Part shown: one piece after another, positions 8,422 through 16,863 of the stretch
Layout of the letters: the number at the start of each line of letters is the position of its first letter
How positions within the stretch are numbered: position 1 is the stretch's first letter
Source of the DNA: Stenotrophomonas maltophilia
GTDB taxonomy: Bacteria > Pseudomonadota > Gammaproteobacteria > Xanthomonadales > Xanthomonadaceae
Direction: 5' to 3'
DNA length: 64,000 nt
Assembly (NCBI GenBank): GCA_900113425.1
Contig: FOZF01000001.1
Location: 1,156,358 to 1,220,357 of the forward strand
Notes under the pieces: model-generated
The model's database searches: none
The model's input: the letters and a program-made list of their open reading frames with translations, nothing else
Told to the model about the DNA's origin: nothing
Program-made: the position numbers and the translations under genes

Positions 8422-8887
8422 GTTCCGGCCAACGGCGCAGCCCCTCGTGGGTTGGTCGCCTAGAGCGTGTCATGGGTTTGGCCAGGCAGGTTGGGTTCGC
8501 GGGGGACGCCGCAAGTACGTCCTTGTAGGCTTGGCCGGGGCATCCATGCCGCGGACACCCCCGCGAACCCAGCCCGCCCGGCCTCTGACAGTTTCCGCGG
8601 GCGTCCAGCCCACGGAGAAGAAAAAGAAAAGCAACAGCGACAGCAAAAAGCGGCCTATGGGCCGCTTTTTGCTTCTGTTCTTCTTTCTTCTTTTGCGTGG
8701 GTGGACGCCGCAGAGATCCGTCGGAGGCCGGATGGGTCGGGCCGGGCGGGGTATCCGCGCCATGGATGGCGCGGCTAAGCCCCCAGGGATGGGTTCACGG
8801 CGTCCCCGCCTGGCTCGACCCATCCGGCCCAACCGCCAAGCCGCATGCCGCGGCCAACCCACGAGGGGCTGCGCCGTTGGCCGGAAC
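8422..8887 (+). repeat. 466-bp composite palindromic element 1 (REP-palindrome-hairpin-palindrome-REP)
   Basis: The element fills the whole gap between the convergent DUF4442 and DUF1304 stops. Perfect 34-bp terminal inverted repeats lie at 8422-8455 and 8854-8887. Inside, palindrome A has perfect 14-bp arms (8492-8505, 8558-8571). A terminator hairpin sits at 8642-8673. Palindrome B has 25-bp arms with 23 matches (8727-8751, 8804-8828) and an inner CCGCGCCATGGATGGCGCGG (8755-8774). B is inverted relative to A, so the whole is roughly symmetrical. Polypurine and polypyrimidine tracts flank the centre. Short open frames inside arise from the symmetry and are not genes. Related copies lie at about 38925-39151 and 53396-53940. 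Confidence 0.85.
8642..8673. terminator. Bidirectional terminator hairpin at the centre of element 1
   Basis: Perfect 14-base arms agcaaaaagcggcc and ggccgctttttgct with a TATG loop carry A and T runs inside the arms. It can end transcription from both convergent neighbours. Confidence 0.8.
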
Positions 8888-9238
8888 TCACACCAGCGCG
8901 CGCAGCACCAGCGCCAGGATCGCCGGCAGCGCCTGGATCATGAAGATCCGGCGGCTCACGCTGTACGCGCCATAGCACCCCGCCACGACCACGCAGACCA
9001 GCGAGAACGTCACCAGCACCGGCTGTGCCATCGCCAGCCCCGCCACGATGCCGGCCGCCAGGAAGCCGTTGTACAGCCCCTGGTTGGCCGCCAGCACCTG
9101 TGTGGTCTGCGCCTTCTCCGGCGTGTTGCGGAACGTTTTCAGCCCCAGTGGCCGCGTCCACAGGAACATCTCCAGCACCAGGAAGTACACATGCAGCGCG
9201 GCAACCAGCAGCGTCAGCAGCAACGCGATCCATGACAT
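8888..9238 (-). CDS. DUF1304 family membrane protein
   Basis: This 116-residue protein is strongly hydrophobic with about four membrane helices (near 5-25, 50-70, 72-90, 95-115). It carries the DUF1304 features EMFLWTRPLGLKTF and NQGLYNGFLAAG. The function of the family is unknown. It lies 28 bases downstream of the MFS carrier gene in the same direction, so the two are probably co-transcribed. Its stop abuts the right terminal repeat of element 1. Confidence 0.85.
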   Translation of the reverse strand: MSWIALLLTLLVAALHVYFLVLEMFLWTRPLGLKTFRNTPEKAQTTQVLAANQGLYNGFLAAGIVAGLAMAQPVLVTFSLVCVVVAGCYGAYSVSRRIFMIQALPAILALVLRALV

Positions 9239-9266
9239 CGTGGTTTCTCCTCGAATGGGGGCGACC

Positions 9267-10595
9267 TCAACGGTCGCGGGGCAGCTTCTTCTCTTCGCGC
9301 AGCACGCCGAACGCGGCCAGCGTCATGAACGCAGCCACGGCGACGCCTCCGATGAACACCACGTGCGAACCGAACAACGCCAGTCCCTTGTGCACCCAGG
9401 TGAAGCTCAGGTCGGCACCACGATAGACCACCGTGTCGATGGCCGCACCGGCCTTGTAGCGCCATTGCCGGTCGACACGGGTATAGATCGTCTCGCGTGC
9501 CGGCTTGGCCAGGGCGAACTCGCTGGCCCGGGTCATCACCTGCACCACCGCCACCATCAGCGGCATCGGCGACGCCGCCAGCACCGAGAAGCCGATCAGG
9601 ATCGCGAAGCCGGGAATCAACAGCGCCGGAGCGATGCCGTGGCGCGACAGCAGCCAGCGGGTCAGGCCCAGCTGCATCAGCAGGGCCAGCGCGTTCACCG
9701 CCAGATCGATGCGCGAGAAAAATGCGGTGCTCGCCGCAGGGTCGGTGAACGACGCGCGCACGATGCTGGCCTGCTGGTTGTACAGCAGCGTTCCCACGCC
9801 GACGCCGAACACCACCATGATGGCCAGCCAGCGCAGCAGGGGCTCGCGCGCGATCAGCTTCAGTCCATCGAGCACGCTGCCGCCCATCGGCTGCTCGCCG
9901 GAGACCAGTTGCTGCTCGCGTTCACGCAGCACCGCCCAGTGCCGCAGTCGCCAGATGCACAGCAGGCAGACGATCAGGAAGCCGGCCGAGACCAGCATCA
10001 GGTTGGCGATACCTACCCGCTGCACCAGCGCACTGGTAATGATCGGGCCGAGGAACGCCCCGAGCGTGCCGGCCGCGCCGATGTAGCCGTAGTACGCGCG
10101 GGCCTGCACGTTGGAGAACACATCCGCCATGAAGCTCCAGAACACGGCGACGGCGAACAGGTTGAACACCATGACCCAGAAGAAGAAGGCCATGCCCCGC
10201 CCCGGCACGCCACTGTCGAACAGTGCGTAGAAGCCCAGCAGGGTCGCGATGAAGAAGCCATACACGGCCGGCAGGAATACCCGCCGCGGGAAGCGGCTGA
10301 CCAGCCAGCCATAGACCGGCTGCAGCACCAGCATGATCACGAACACGCAGGAAAACAGGAACTGCAGGACGAAATCCTTCAGCGCGATGCCGTGGCTGGC
10401 GAACCAGGCGATCAGCACCGGCGGGAACACCGTCTCCAGGTCGGCCGAGGCAGCCATCGCCTCGCGCACCGGTCGCAGCACGTAGTAGCCGCTCAGCAGG
10501 CAGAAGAAGTAAAGGAACGACCACCACAGTGCCGGAGACTCGCGCAGCGCTGCCAGCAGCCCGCGCAACGGTCTCCCGTCCCGCGTCGTACTCAT
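9267..10595 (-). CDS. MFS carrier resembling ATP/ADP-translocase-like (NTP/NDP exchange) proteins
   Basis: This protein of 442 residues has about 12 hydrophobic segments. The first helix contains LSGYYVLRPVREAMA, the pattern typical of the free-living relatives of the ATP:ADP translocase clan, and ARAYYGYIGAAGTLGAFLGP is a further family feature. The substrate in free-living bacteria is unknown; nucleotide exchange should not be assumed. I prefer ATG 10595 (MSTTRDGRP) over the GTG at 10607 four codons upstream, though neither has a strong ribosome site. The DUF1304 gene follows after 28 bases. Upstream lies a divergent promoter region shared with the serine hydrolase. Confidence 0.75.
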   Translation of the reverse strand: MSTTRDGRPLRGLLAALRESPALWWSFLYFFCLLSGYYVLRPVREAMAASADLETVFPPVLIAWFASHGIALKDFVLQFLFSCVFVIMLVLQPVYGWLVSRFPRRVFLPAVYGFFIATLLGFYALFDSGVPGRGMAFFFWVMVFNLFAVAVFWSFMADVFSNVQARAYYGYIGAAGTLGAFLGPIITSALVQRVGIANLMLVSAGFLIVCLLCIWRLRHWAVLREREQQLVSGEQPMGGSVLDGLKLIAREPLLRWLAIMVVFGVGVGTLLYNQQASIVRASFTDPAASTAFFSRIDLAVNALALLMQLGLTRWLLSRHGIAPALLIPGFAILIGFSVLAASPMPLMVAVVQVMTRASEFALAKPARETIYTRVDRQWRYKAGAAIDTVVYRGADLSFTWVHKGLALFGSHVVFIGGVAVAAFMTLAAFGVLREEKKLPRDR

Positions 10596-10817
10596 GCGGC
10601 GCCCCACGCCAGCAGGCAGCGGTTGGACAGCGGCATGGCAGGCTCCGGGGGCGGCGAAGCGCGTACGTTAGCCAATGCACTGCAACATCGCCAGCACGGC
10701 ACGCGCGCGGCACCGCCAGGACCTCGCACGGGCGACCGCCGACACGTTCGGATACACAATCCGGCAGCGTCAAAATTCCAACTTTTTCAACGAGATGCGC
10801 ATTCATCTTCGCTTTGT

Positions 10818-10847
10818 TTGTGCACAGGCGAAAAGCGGCGCTAGAAT
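10818..10847 (+). promoter_or_regulatory. Putative promoter of the serine hydrolase gene
   Basis: TTGTGC (10818-10823) and TAGAAT (10842-10847) are 18 bp apart in an AT-richer patch, 31 bases before the ATG. Confidence 0.45.
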
Positions 10848-10878
10848 CGCCATCAGCAGTCGCGCACGGGTCCAACCG

Positions 10879-12279
10879 ATGAAAAAGAACAGCCAGCGCC
10901 GTCCGATCCGTTCGGCGGCCACCGGTTTGCTGGGCATGTTGATGCCCGTTGCCTTGTCCACCACCGCGCAGACCCCGCCGGCCTTGCCGCCGATGCCGGC
11001 CAACATCGAGACCGCGGCCGCGCCGGCCGTCGCTCATACCCAGCCGGCCGCTTACCGTACCGGCCTGATGCCGCAGGTGCAGGCACCCGCCCCTGGCTTC
11101 AACGTTGCCAACATCGAATCGATGGCGCAGCAGCTCACCTATGGCGAGCGCGTGCCGGGCATGGCGGTGGCGATCGTGCAGGGGGGGCGCGTGCTGAGTG
11201 CGCGCGGTTACGGCGTCACCGACGTCAACAATCCGCTGCCCGTCGATGCCCATACCGTGTTCCGGCTGGCCTCCCTGTCCAAGGCCTTCGCTGGCACCAT
11301 GGCCGGCCTGCTGGTCAATGACGGCACGCTGCGCTGGGACAGCAAGGTCACCGACTATGTGCCCGGCTTCCGCCTCAACTCGCCGGAAGCCACCGAGCGG
11401 CTGACCGTCGCCGACGTGCTCAGCCACCGCGTCGGCCTGCCCTACAACGCCTACGACCGCGACATCGAAGGCAACGCCGAGTACTACGCACTGACCCAGA
11501 AGCTGGCCAACACCAGCCTCAAGTGCCTGCCTGGCGACTGCTACGCCTACCAGAACGTGGCCTTCAGCCTGATCGGCGACGTCGTCTACGCCGCCTCTGG
11601 CAGCTTCTACGAGCAGGCGGTCGAGCGCCGCATCTTCAAGCCGCTGGGCATGAACGATGCCAGCCTCGGCCTGGCTGGCATCCAGGCCAGTTCGCGCTGG
11701 GCACGTCCGCATGTGCGCAGCCGTAATGGCTGGGTGTCCCTGACGCCGAAACCGACCTACTACCGGGTCGCGCCGGCGGCCGGCGTCAACGCCAGTGCCA
11801 GCGACATGGCACAGTGGCTGCTGGCCCACACCGGTCATCGCCCCGACGTGCTGCCGGCGCCGCTGCTGGCCACCCTGCATTCCAGCCTGATCAACACGCC
11901 GGGCGAAATGCGGTCGGGCTGGCGCCGCGAGCGTCTGCATTCGGCCGGCTACGCGCTCGGCTGGCGCACCTTCGATTACGCCGGTCATGACGTGGTGTTC
12001 CACGCCGGCGCCGTGCAGGGCTACCGTGGCCTTGTCGCTCTGGTTCCGGAGCGTGATCTCGGCATCGCGATCATGTGGAACGGCGAAAGCGGCCTGCCCA
12101 GCGGCCTGCTGCCGACCGTGCTCGACTCCGCGCTTGGCCTTCCCGCGCAACGCTGGCTGGACGTGGATACCGACTTCGGCAGCGACAACCTGATGGCCGA
12201 GGGTGCAAGCCCGGCGCAGCAGGACAAGCGCAAGGGCAAGGGTGCATCCAGCAACCGCGCGGTCGCCTCGCCGCGCTGA
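10879..12279 (+). CDS. Serine hydrolase, beta-lactamase/esterase class C-like
   Basis: This protein of 466 residues starts at ATG 10879 (MKKNSQRRP), which begins a signal peptide; the longer frame upstream covers the promoter. The penicillin-binding/serine-hydrolase triad is present: SLSK (Ser132, Lys135), YQN (Tyr224, Asn226) and HAG (375-377) in place of KTG. HAG is usual for esterase or D-aminopeptidase-like members, not true beta-lactamases. The mature domain starts near residue 70. The C-terminus is a Lys/Ala-rich tail (KRKGKGASSN). The location should be periplasmic. The substrate is unknown; a peptide or ester is more likely than a beta-lactam. A Rho-independent terminator follows. Confidence 0.85.
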   Translation: MKKNSQRRPIRSAATGLLGMLMPVALSTTAQTPPALPPMPANIETAAAPAVAHTQPAAYRTGLMPQVQAPAPGFNVANIESMAQQLTYGERVPGMAVAIVQGGRVLSARGYGVTDVNNPLPVDAHTVFRLASLSKAFAGTMAGLLVNDGTLRWDSKVTDYVPGFRLNSPEATERLTVADVLSHRVGLPYNAYDRDIEGNAEYYALTQKLANTSLKCLPGDCYAYQNVAFSLIGDVVYAASGSFYEQAVERRIFKPLGMNDASLGLAGIQASSRWARPHVRSRNGWVSLTPKPTYYRVAPAAGVNASASDMAQWLLAHTGHRPDVLPAPLLATLHSSLINTPGEMRSGWRRERLHSAGYALGWRTFDYAGHDVVFHAGAVQGYRGLVALVPERDLGIAIMWNGESGLPSGLLPTVLDSALGLPAQRWLDVDTDFGSDNLMAEGASPAQQDKRKGKGASSNRAVASPR

Positions 12280-12303
12280 ACCGGCACTCCCTGGCATCAC
12301 CGG

Positions 12304-12330
12304 AAGGGCGGCCATCGGTCGCCCTTTTTT
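12304..12330 (+). terminator. Terminator of the serine hydrolase gene
   Basis: Arms aagggcg and cgccctt (12304-12310, 12320-12326) run straight into a T6 tract. Confidence 0.8.
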
Positions 12331-12352
12331 CGTGCGCGCTGCAGGCAGGGGA

Positions 12353-12395
12353 TAAAAAAACCCCCTCCTCGCTGGGCAGCCGAGGAAGGGGTTTC
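12353..12395 (-). terminator. Terminator of the H1-like nucleoprotein gene
   Basis: Thirteen-base arms with one mismatch (12359-12371 and the matching arm ending near 12393) have seven A on the left, which becomes the U tract for the minus-strand transcript. Confidence 0.8.
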
Positions 12396-12418
12396 AGGGT
12401 ACGGCTATCGGGAAGTAC

Positions 12419-12919
12419 TTAGATCAGCGGCGCCGGGGTTGCCGGCAGAGCGACCGGAGCGGCCTTCTTCTTGCGGGCGGCCGGCTTGCGCTTGGCGACC
12501 TTCTTCGCTGCCTTCTTCGGGGCAGCCTTCTTGGTCGCCTTCTTGGCCGCCTTCTTGGCGACCTTCTTTACGGCCTTCTTGGTCGCCTTCTTGGCGACCT
12601 TCTTGGCCGGCTTGCGGGCAGTGGTCTTCTTGGCGGCCTTCTTTGCAGTCTTCTTCGCTGCCTTCTTGGCGACCTTCTTCACTGCCTTCTTCGCGGTCTT
12701 CTTCGCCGGCTTCTTGGCTACCTTCTTTGCCGCCTTCTTCACTGCCTTCTTCGCAGTGGTCTTCTTGGCGACCTTCTTCGCAGCCTTCTTCACCGCCTTC
12801 TTGGCGGTCGCCTTCTTCGCGACCTTCTTCACTGCCTTCTTGGCAGCGGCCTTCTTAGCGACCTTCTTCACCGCCTTCTTGGCGGCGGGCTTTTTCTTCG
12901 CAGCTTTCTTGGTTGCCAT
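12419..12919 (-). CDS. Histone H1-like Lys/Ala-repeat nucleoprotein (AlgP-like)
   Basis: This 166-residue protein is built almost wholly of KKAAK, KKVAK and TAKKAVKK repeats from residue 4 to about 150. A short hydrophobic tail follows (APVALPATPAPLI). Such tails bind DNA without sequence specificity and resemble eukaryotic H1 C-termini and Pseudomonas AlgP. I place the start at ATG 12919, nine bases after GAGGAG. The in-frame extension back to TTG 13189 has a quite different composition and lies in the leader. The repeats make length variation between strains likely. A clear promoter is about 290 bases upstream, giving a long leader. Confidence 0.88.
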   Translation of the reverse strand: MATKKAAKKKPAAKKAVKKVAKKAAAKKAVKKVAKKATAKKAVKKAAKKVAKKTTAKKAVKKAAKKVAKKPAKKTAKKAVKKVAKKAAKKTAKKAAKKTTARKPAKKVAKKATKKAVKKVAKKAAKKATKKAAPKKAAKKVAKRKPAARKKKAAPVALPATPAPLI

Positions 12920-13640
12920 GGGATGGCTCCTCGTCAGTGATAGGGAGTTGAAACGCCCAGGTGGATCAAACCCGCGGATGCTGCGTGCGGGGACCGCCGG
13001 CGCGTCAGGCGCGCCGTTACGGATGCGGCAATGCCTGCCTCGATCGGCGGAGCAGGCATCGGAACGGGAGTTGCCTTGCATTTCTCCGGGGGAAGCGGGG
13101 CCATGTCCACCGTCTTGGGGATCGCGGTGGCTTTCGAGGGGCTGCTTCGCATCGGACGATTGATTCTGCGCACTCGGTTGGGCAGGCAAGGTCTGCTGAG
13201 GCGAAACCTAATCACGCTTTTTTTTACTGTCAACAACCCCCGCGAAAAATTTTCACATTGGCGCCGTGCCGGACACCGCCTCCAGCGTCCTCGTTTCGCT
13301 TCCGCAGACACCGCTGGCGTGCGCAACACGACCGCCACGCGCGCCACTGCGTGCATGCGCACTCAAGAAAAAACACTTGAAATAAGCACTCTGCGTTGAT
13401 GCGTGCCATTCCTCCGCCATCTCGCGCGCGCACCCGGGCTACGTATCGCAGCGGCCTGCCGCGCCACCACAACGGGGCCGCAACGAGGCAGGAAAAGTTT
13501 TCACATTCGAACGCGCCGGCGCGGGGTGGAAACGCGGATTTGCGCAAAACTGCGCGCCTCCGAAGACACCCTTCCGAAGCGCCTGATGCCGCGTCGTGGG
13601 TGTGCAGCGAACCGGGCGTCATGAGTCCGGCGCGGTCGCC
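12920..13640. other. Gene-free region between the H1-like gene and gcvH
   Basis: No convincing gene lies in these 720 bases. They hold the ribosome site and a roughly 290-base leader of the H1-like gene (12920-13200), its promoter (13205-13233), and two near-identical 16-base motifs, gaaaaattttcacatt at 13244-13259 and gaaaagttttcacatt at 13492-13507. The patch 13200-13260 is AT-rich. Open frames here are short and unlike known proteins. Confidence 0.6.
13205..13233 (-). promoter_or_regulatory. Promoter of the H1-like nucleoprotein gene
   Basis: On the minus strand a perfect TTGACA (13228-13233) is 17 bp from TAGGTT (13205-13210). An A-rich spacer and the TGTGAAAATTTTTC motif just upstream add to its quality. 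Confidence 0.7.
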
Positions 13641-13648
13641 GGAACGAA

Positions 13649-13672
13649 AACGGCCACCCGAAGGTGGCCGTT
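13649..13672 (-). terminator. Terminator of gcvH
   Basis: Ten-base arms aacggccacc and ggtggccgtt with a 4-base loop are followed on the minus strand by TTCG after a T pair. It lies about 22 bases past the gcvH stop. Confidence 0.75.
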
Positions 13673-13693
13673 CTCAAACCAGGAAACAACGAC

Positions 13694-14089
13694 TCAGTGG
13701 TCGTCGTTCTCCAGGACTTCGGCGTAAGCGTCCGGGTCCAGCAGCTCGTTGATCTCTTCGGCGTTGGACAGTTCGACCACGAACATCCAGCCCTCGCCGT
13801 AGGCATCCTCGTTGATGGTTTCCGGCTTGTCCGACAGTGCCGAGTTGACCTCGACGACCGTGCCGCTGATCGGGCTGTAGACGTCCGAGGCCGCCTTCAC
13901 CGACTCGACGACAGCGATCTGCTCGCCGGCCTTGGCGTCGGCGCCGACCTCCGGCAGTTCGACGTAGACCAGGTCACCCAGCAGGCCCTGGGCGTGGTCG
14001 GAAATACCGACGGTAACGCGGCCATTGCCTTCGACACGGGCCCACTCGTGGGACTTGAGGAACTTGAGGTCGCCGGGGATCTCGCTCAT
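13694..14089 (-). CDS. gcvH: Glycine cleavage system H protein
   Basis: This 131-residue lipoyl carrier shuttles the methylamine group between the P, T and L proteins of the glycine cleavage complex in the cytoplasm. The lipoylated lysine is Lys65 in VESVKAASD. The full family fold is present from HEWARVEG to the acidic C-terminal helix, and length equals that of E. coli GcvH (129). It lies 93 bases downstream of gcvT on the same strand. gcvP is not in the window, a split arrangement common in xanthomonads. Confidence 0.96.
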   Translation of the reverse strand: MSEIPGDLKFLKSHEWARVEGNGRVTVGISDHAQGLLGDLVYVELPEVGADAKAGEQIAVVESVKAASDVYSPISGTVVEVNSALSDKPETINEDAYGEGWMFVVELSNAEEINELLDPDAYAEVLENDDH

Positions 14090-14182
14090 GGGACTGCTCC
14101 AGGATTTGCAGGGGGTGGAAAAAACGGGGCTAGTGTAACCAACCGGCCGCCACTGCTGTCAGTGACGTCCGGCACGTTCGGA

Positions 14183-15295
14183 TCAGGCGTCGGCGAGCAC
14201 GCCGGGCTGGGCCTGGCCTTCGCGCACGAAGGGGAACTTGACCACGCGTACCGGCACCTGCCGGCCACGGATATCGACCGTGACCTGGCCGAGGTCACCT
14301 GCCGGCACGCGGGCAAAGGCGATGCCCTTGGCCAGCGTCGGCGAGAAGGTGCCGGACAGGATTTCACCCTGGCCGCCGGCCGTGGTGACCACCTGGCCGT
14401 GGCGCAGGACACCCTTCTCGTCCATCACCAGGCCGATCATCTGCCGCGCATTGCCGGCGGCCTTCTGCGCTTCCAGCACGTCGCGACCGATGAAGTCACG
14501 GCCCTCATCCAGCGACACCGTCCAGGCCAGCGCAGCTTCGTACGGGCTGATGGCTTCGTCCATGTCCTGGCCGTACAGATTCATGCCGGCTTCCAGGCGC
14601 AGGGTGTCGCGGGCACCGAGGCCAGCCGGCTTCACGCCTGCAGACAGCAGGCGGTTCCAGAACCCGACCACGGCTTCCTGCGGCAGCAGGATCTCGAAAC
14701 CGTCCTCGCCGGTGTAACCGGTACGGGCCACGAACAGTTCGACGCCCTCATCGGACCGCACCTGCAGCGCGGCGAAGCGGCCGAGCCTGCCCAGCGCTTC
14801 GCGGTCGGCGGCGCCGACCAGGCCGATGACGAGCTCGCGTGCCTGCGGCCCCTGCACGGCGAGGATGGCCAGGTCAGGGCGCTGTTCAACGGACACGTTG
14901 AACGGAGCGGCCTGCGTACGCAGCCAGGCCAGATCCTTCTCGCGGGTGGAGGCGTTGACCACCATGCGGAAGAAGTCCTCGCCCAGGTAATAGACGATGA
15001 GGTCATCGATGACGCCGCCTTCGGCATTGAGCATGCACGAGTACAGCGCCTTGCCCGGCACCTTCAGCTTGTCGATGGAATTGGCCAGCAGGCGGCGCAG
15101 GAATGGCTTGACCTGCTCGCCGCGCAGGTCCACCACGGTCATGTGGCTGACGTCGAACACGCCGGCCTCGCGACGCACCAGATGGTGCTCGTCCAGCTGC
15201 GAGCCGTAGTGGATGGGCATGTCCCAACCCCCGAAATCGACCATCTTGGCGCCGAGGGCGCGGTGGGTATCGTTGAGCAGCGTCTTCTGGGTCAT
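14183..15295 (-). CDS. gcvT: Glycine cleavage system T protein (aminomethyltransferase)
   Basis: This protein of 370 residues transfers the methylene carbon from the H-protein-bound intermediate to tetrahydrofolate, releasing ammonia. The start is ATG 15295 ([27 protein letters not shown]), the conserved N-terminus of the family; the upstream extension is a shadow. Folate-binding and fold motifs [29 protein letters not shown] and the C-terminal barrel ([13 protein letters not shown]) are intact. A GATAAT -10 lies 35-40 bases upstream. I looked for a glycine riboswitch in the short upstream gap and saw none. Confidence 0.96.
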   Translation of the reverse strand: MTQKTLLNDTHRALGAKMVDFGGWDMPIHYGSQLDEHHLVRREAGVFDVSHMTVVDLRGEQVKPFLRRLLANSIDKLKVPGKALYSCMLNAEGGVIDDLIVYYLGEDFFRMVVNASTREKDLAWLRTQAAPFNVSVEQRPDLAILAVQGPQARELVIGLVGAADREALGRLGRFAALQVRSDEGVELFVARTGYTGEDGFEILLPQEAVVGFWNRLLSAGVKPAGLGARDTLRLEAGMNLYGQDMDEAISPYEAALAWTVSLDEGRDFIGRDVLEAQKAAGNARQMIGLVMDEKGVLRHGQVVTTAGGQGEILSGTFSPTLAKGIAFARVPAGDLGQVTVDIRGRQVPVRVVKFPFVREGQAQPGVLADA

Positions 15296-15329
15296 GACCG
15301 TTCCGGCAGCAGAGGAAACAAGAGCCCCC

Positions 15330-15335
15330 ATTATC
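15330..15335 (-). promoter_or_regulatory. Putative -10 element of gcvT
   Basis: GATAAT on the minus strand, in the context TGGGATAATGG. No good -35 is seen at standard spacing. Confidence 0.4.
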
Positions 15336-15401
15336 CCAGATCGATCGCCCACGGGCGTGCCGCACCGCAGCGGTTCGCGCACGCACCGGCCGTGGGCCGA
15401 C

Positions 15402-15836
15402 TCAACTGGCCGCTTCAACCACCAGCGTGCTGCCCTGCACCGCGACCACCCGCACCCGTGCCCCGGCCGGCAGTTCCGGACCGCTGACCTGCCAGTACGC
15501 ATCGTCGATGCTGACCCGACCCTGCCCGTCCGTGATGCCTTGCTGCAATGGCACCACCCGACCGATCAGCTGTTCGGCGCGGCGGTTCAGCAACGGCTTG
15601 TCGCTGGCGCGTGCCCGCGACCTGCCCCAGCGCCGGTAGCACTGGATCGACAGTACGCTCAGCACGACGAAGGCGACCACCTGCCACAGCAGCGGGATGC
15701 CGGCAAAGAACGCCACCAGCACGAACACCGCTGCAGCGCCGATGCCGATCCACAGCATGAACGCGCCCGGCAGCAGAGCCTCCGCAGCGAACAGGAGGAG
15801 GGCCAGCGCCCCCCAGGCGACGACGTCCCAGCGCAT
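15402..15836 (-). CDS. NfeD-like membrane protein
   Basis: This 144-residue protein has three N-terminal membrane helices (about 5-22, 25-45 and 48-65) and a C-terminal OB-fold ending [18 protein letters not shown], the standard short NfeD (YbbK-partner) layout. It starts at ATG 15836, one base after the stop of the SPFH gene, so the two are coupled. NfeD proteins accompany SPFH/flotillin-type proteins in membrane microdomains. The longer frame upstream overlaps the SPFH gene and is rejected. Confidence 0.9.
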   Translation of the reverse strand: MRWDVVAWGALALLLFAAEALLPGAFMLWIGIGAAAVFVLVAFFAGIPLLWQVVAFVVLSVLSIQCYRRWGRSRARASDKPLLNRRAEQLIGRVVPLQQGITDGQGRVSIDDAYWQVSGPELPAGARVRVVAVQGSTLVVEAAS

Positions 15837-15837
15837 G

Positions 15838-16797
15838 TCAGCCTCCGATCGGCGGCGGTCGCTTGCCGGCCGCCTTGTTGTCCTGGCTGGCCAGTGCCTG
15901 CTTGGCCAGCTCGGCCACGCCGGCGATGGAGCCAATCACCCCACTGGCCTCCATCGGCATCAGGACCAGCTTCTGGTTCGGCGAGCTGGCCAGTTCCTTG
16001 AACGCTTCCACATACTTCTGGGCGACGAAGTAGTTGATCGCCTGCACGTCGCCCTCGGCGATCGCCGCCGACACCACCTTGGTCGCCATCGCTTCGGCTT
16101 CCGCCAGGCGCTCGCGTGCCTCCGCATCGCGGAACGCTGCCTCGCGCCGCCCTTCCGCCTCCAGCACGGTGGCCTGCTTCTCGCCATCGGCGCGCAGGAT
16201 CTCCGACTGCCGCGAACCTTCCGCCTCCAGGATCTGCGCACGCTTCTCGCGCTCGGCCTTCATCTGCCGTGCCATCGCGTCGAGCAGATCGCGGGGCGGC
16301 TGGATGTCGCGGATCTCGATGCGGTTCACCTTCACGCCCCACGGGTTGGTGGCATGGTCGACCACGCTGAGCAGCTGGGCATTGATCACCTCGCGCTGGC
16401 TCAGCGATTCGTCCAGGTCCATCGAGCCGATCACGGTACGGATGTTGGTCTGGACCAGCGCGATCATGGCCACTTCCAGGTTGGCCACCTCATAGGCGGC
16501 CTTGGCAGCGTCCAGCACTTGGAAGAACACCACCCCGTCCACGCGCACGGCGGCGTTGTCCTTGGTGATCACTTCCTGGCTGGGTACGTCCAGCACCTGC
16601 TCCATCATGTTCACCTTGCGCCCCACGCCGTACACGATGGGGATCAGGAAATGCAGGCCGGGGGTCATGGTGTGGGTGTAGCGGCCGAACCGCTCGACGG
16701 TCCATTCATATCCCTGCGGCACCATGCGCACGGCCTTGAACAGGATGACCACGGCCACGAAGGCCAGTACCACGGTAAAGAACATGGTCGGGAACAT
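15838..16797 (-). CDS. SPFH/band 7 (QmcA/paraslipin-like) membrane protein
   Basis: This 319-residue protein has one N-terminal membrane helix (about 2-20), an SPFH domain (VPQGYEWTVERFGRYTHTMTPG, IRTVIGSMDLDESLSQR), then a long Ala/Glu/Arg coiled coil (about 190-265). The stretch NRIEIRDIQPP is family-typical. The start is ATG 16797 with AAGGAA upstream; the earlier in-frame start has no ribosome site. It is the lead gene of the SPFH-NfeD pair. The likely role is membrane organisation or protease partnering, by family. Confidence 0.92.
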   Translation of the reverse strand: MFPTMFFTVVLAFVAVVILFKAVRMVPQGYEWTVERFGRYTHTMTPGLHFLIPIVYGVGRKVNMMEQVLDVPSQEVITKDNAAVRVDGVVFFQVLDAAKAAYEVANLEVAMIALVQTNIRTVIGSMDLDESLSQREVINAQLLSVVDHATNPWGVKVNRIEIRDIQPPRDLLDAMARQMKAEREKRAQILEAEGSRQSEILRADGEKQATVLEAEGRREAAFRDAEARERLAEAEAMATKVVSAAIAEGDVQAINYFVAQKYVEAFKELASSPNQKLVLMPMEASGVIGSIAGVAELAKQALASQDNKAAGKRPPPIGG

Positions 16798-16863
16798 CAG
16801 GCTTTCCTTATCGGTAGACGTCCAACCCCGAGCATAGCGTGTGAATGCGGCGTGCACACGTTC

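Noticed and set aside
8467-8862. Several overlapping short open frames in the composite elements (also near 39.0 and 53.5 kb)
   Set aside because: They arise on both strands from the palindromes and differ in frame between copies.
10879-12279. Beta-lactamase resistance gene
   Set aside because: HAG replaces KTG and the layout fits esterase/peptidase-type serine hydrolases; resistance cannot be claimed.
9922-12315. 797-codon minus-strand frame across the MFS and serine hydrolase genes
   Set aside because: It would cross a divergent promoter and read antisense to the serine hydrolase.
12920-13189. N-terminal extension of the H1-like protein from TTG 13189
   Set aside because: Composition is unlike the repeat body, TTG has no good ribosome site, and ATG 12919 has GAGGAG at ideal spacing.
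15296-15401. Glycine riboswitch upstream of gcvT
   Set aside because: The gap is only about 100 bases and I see neither aptamer core; a covariance search (RF00504) would settle it.
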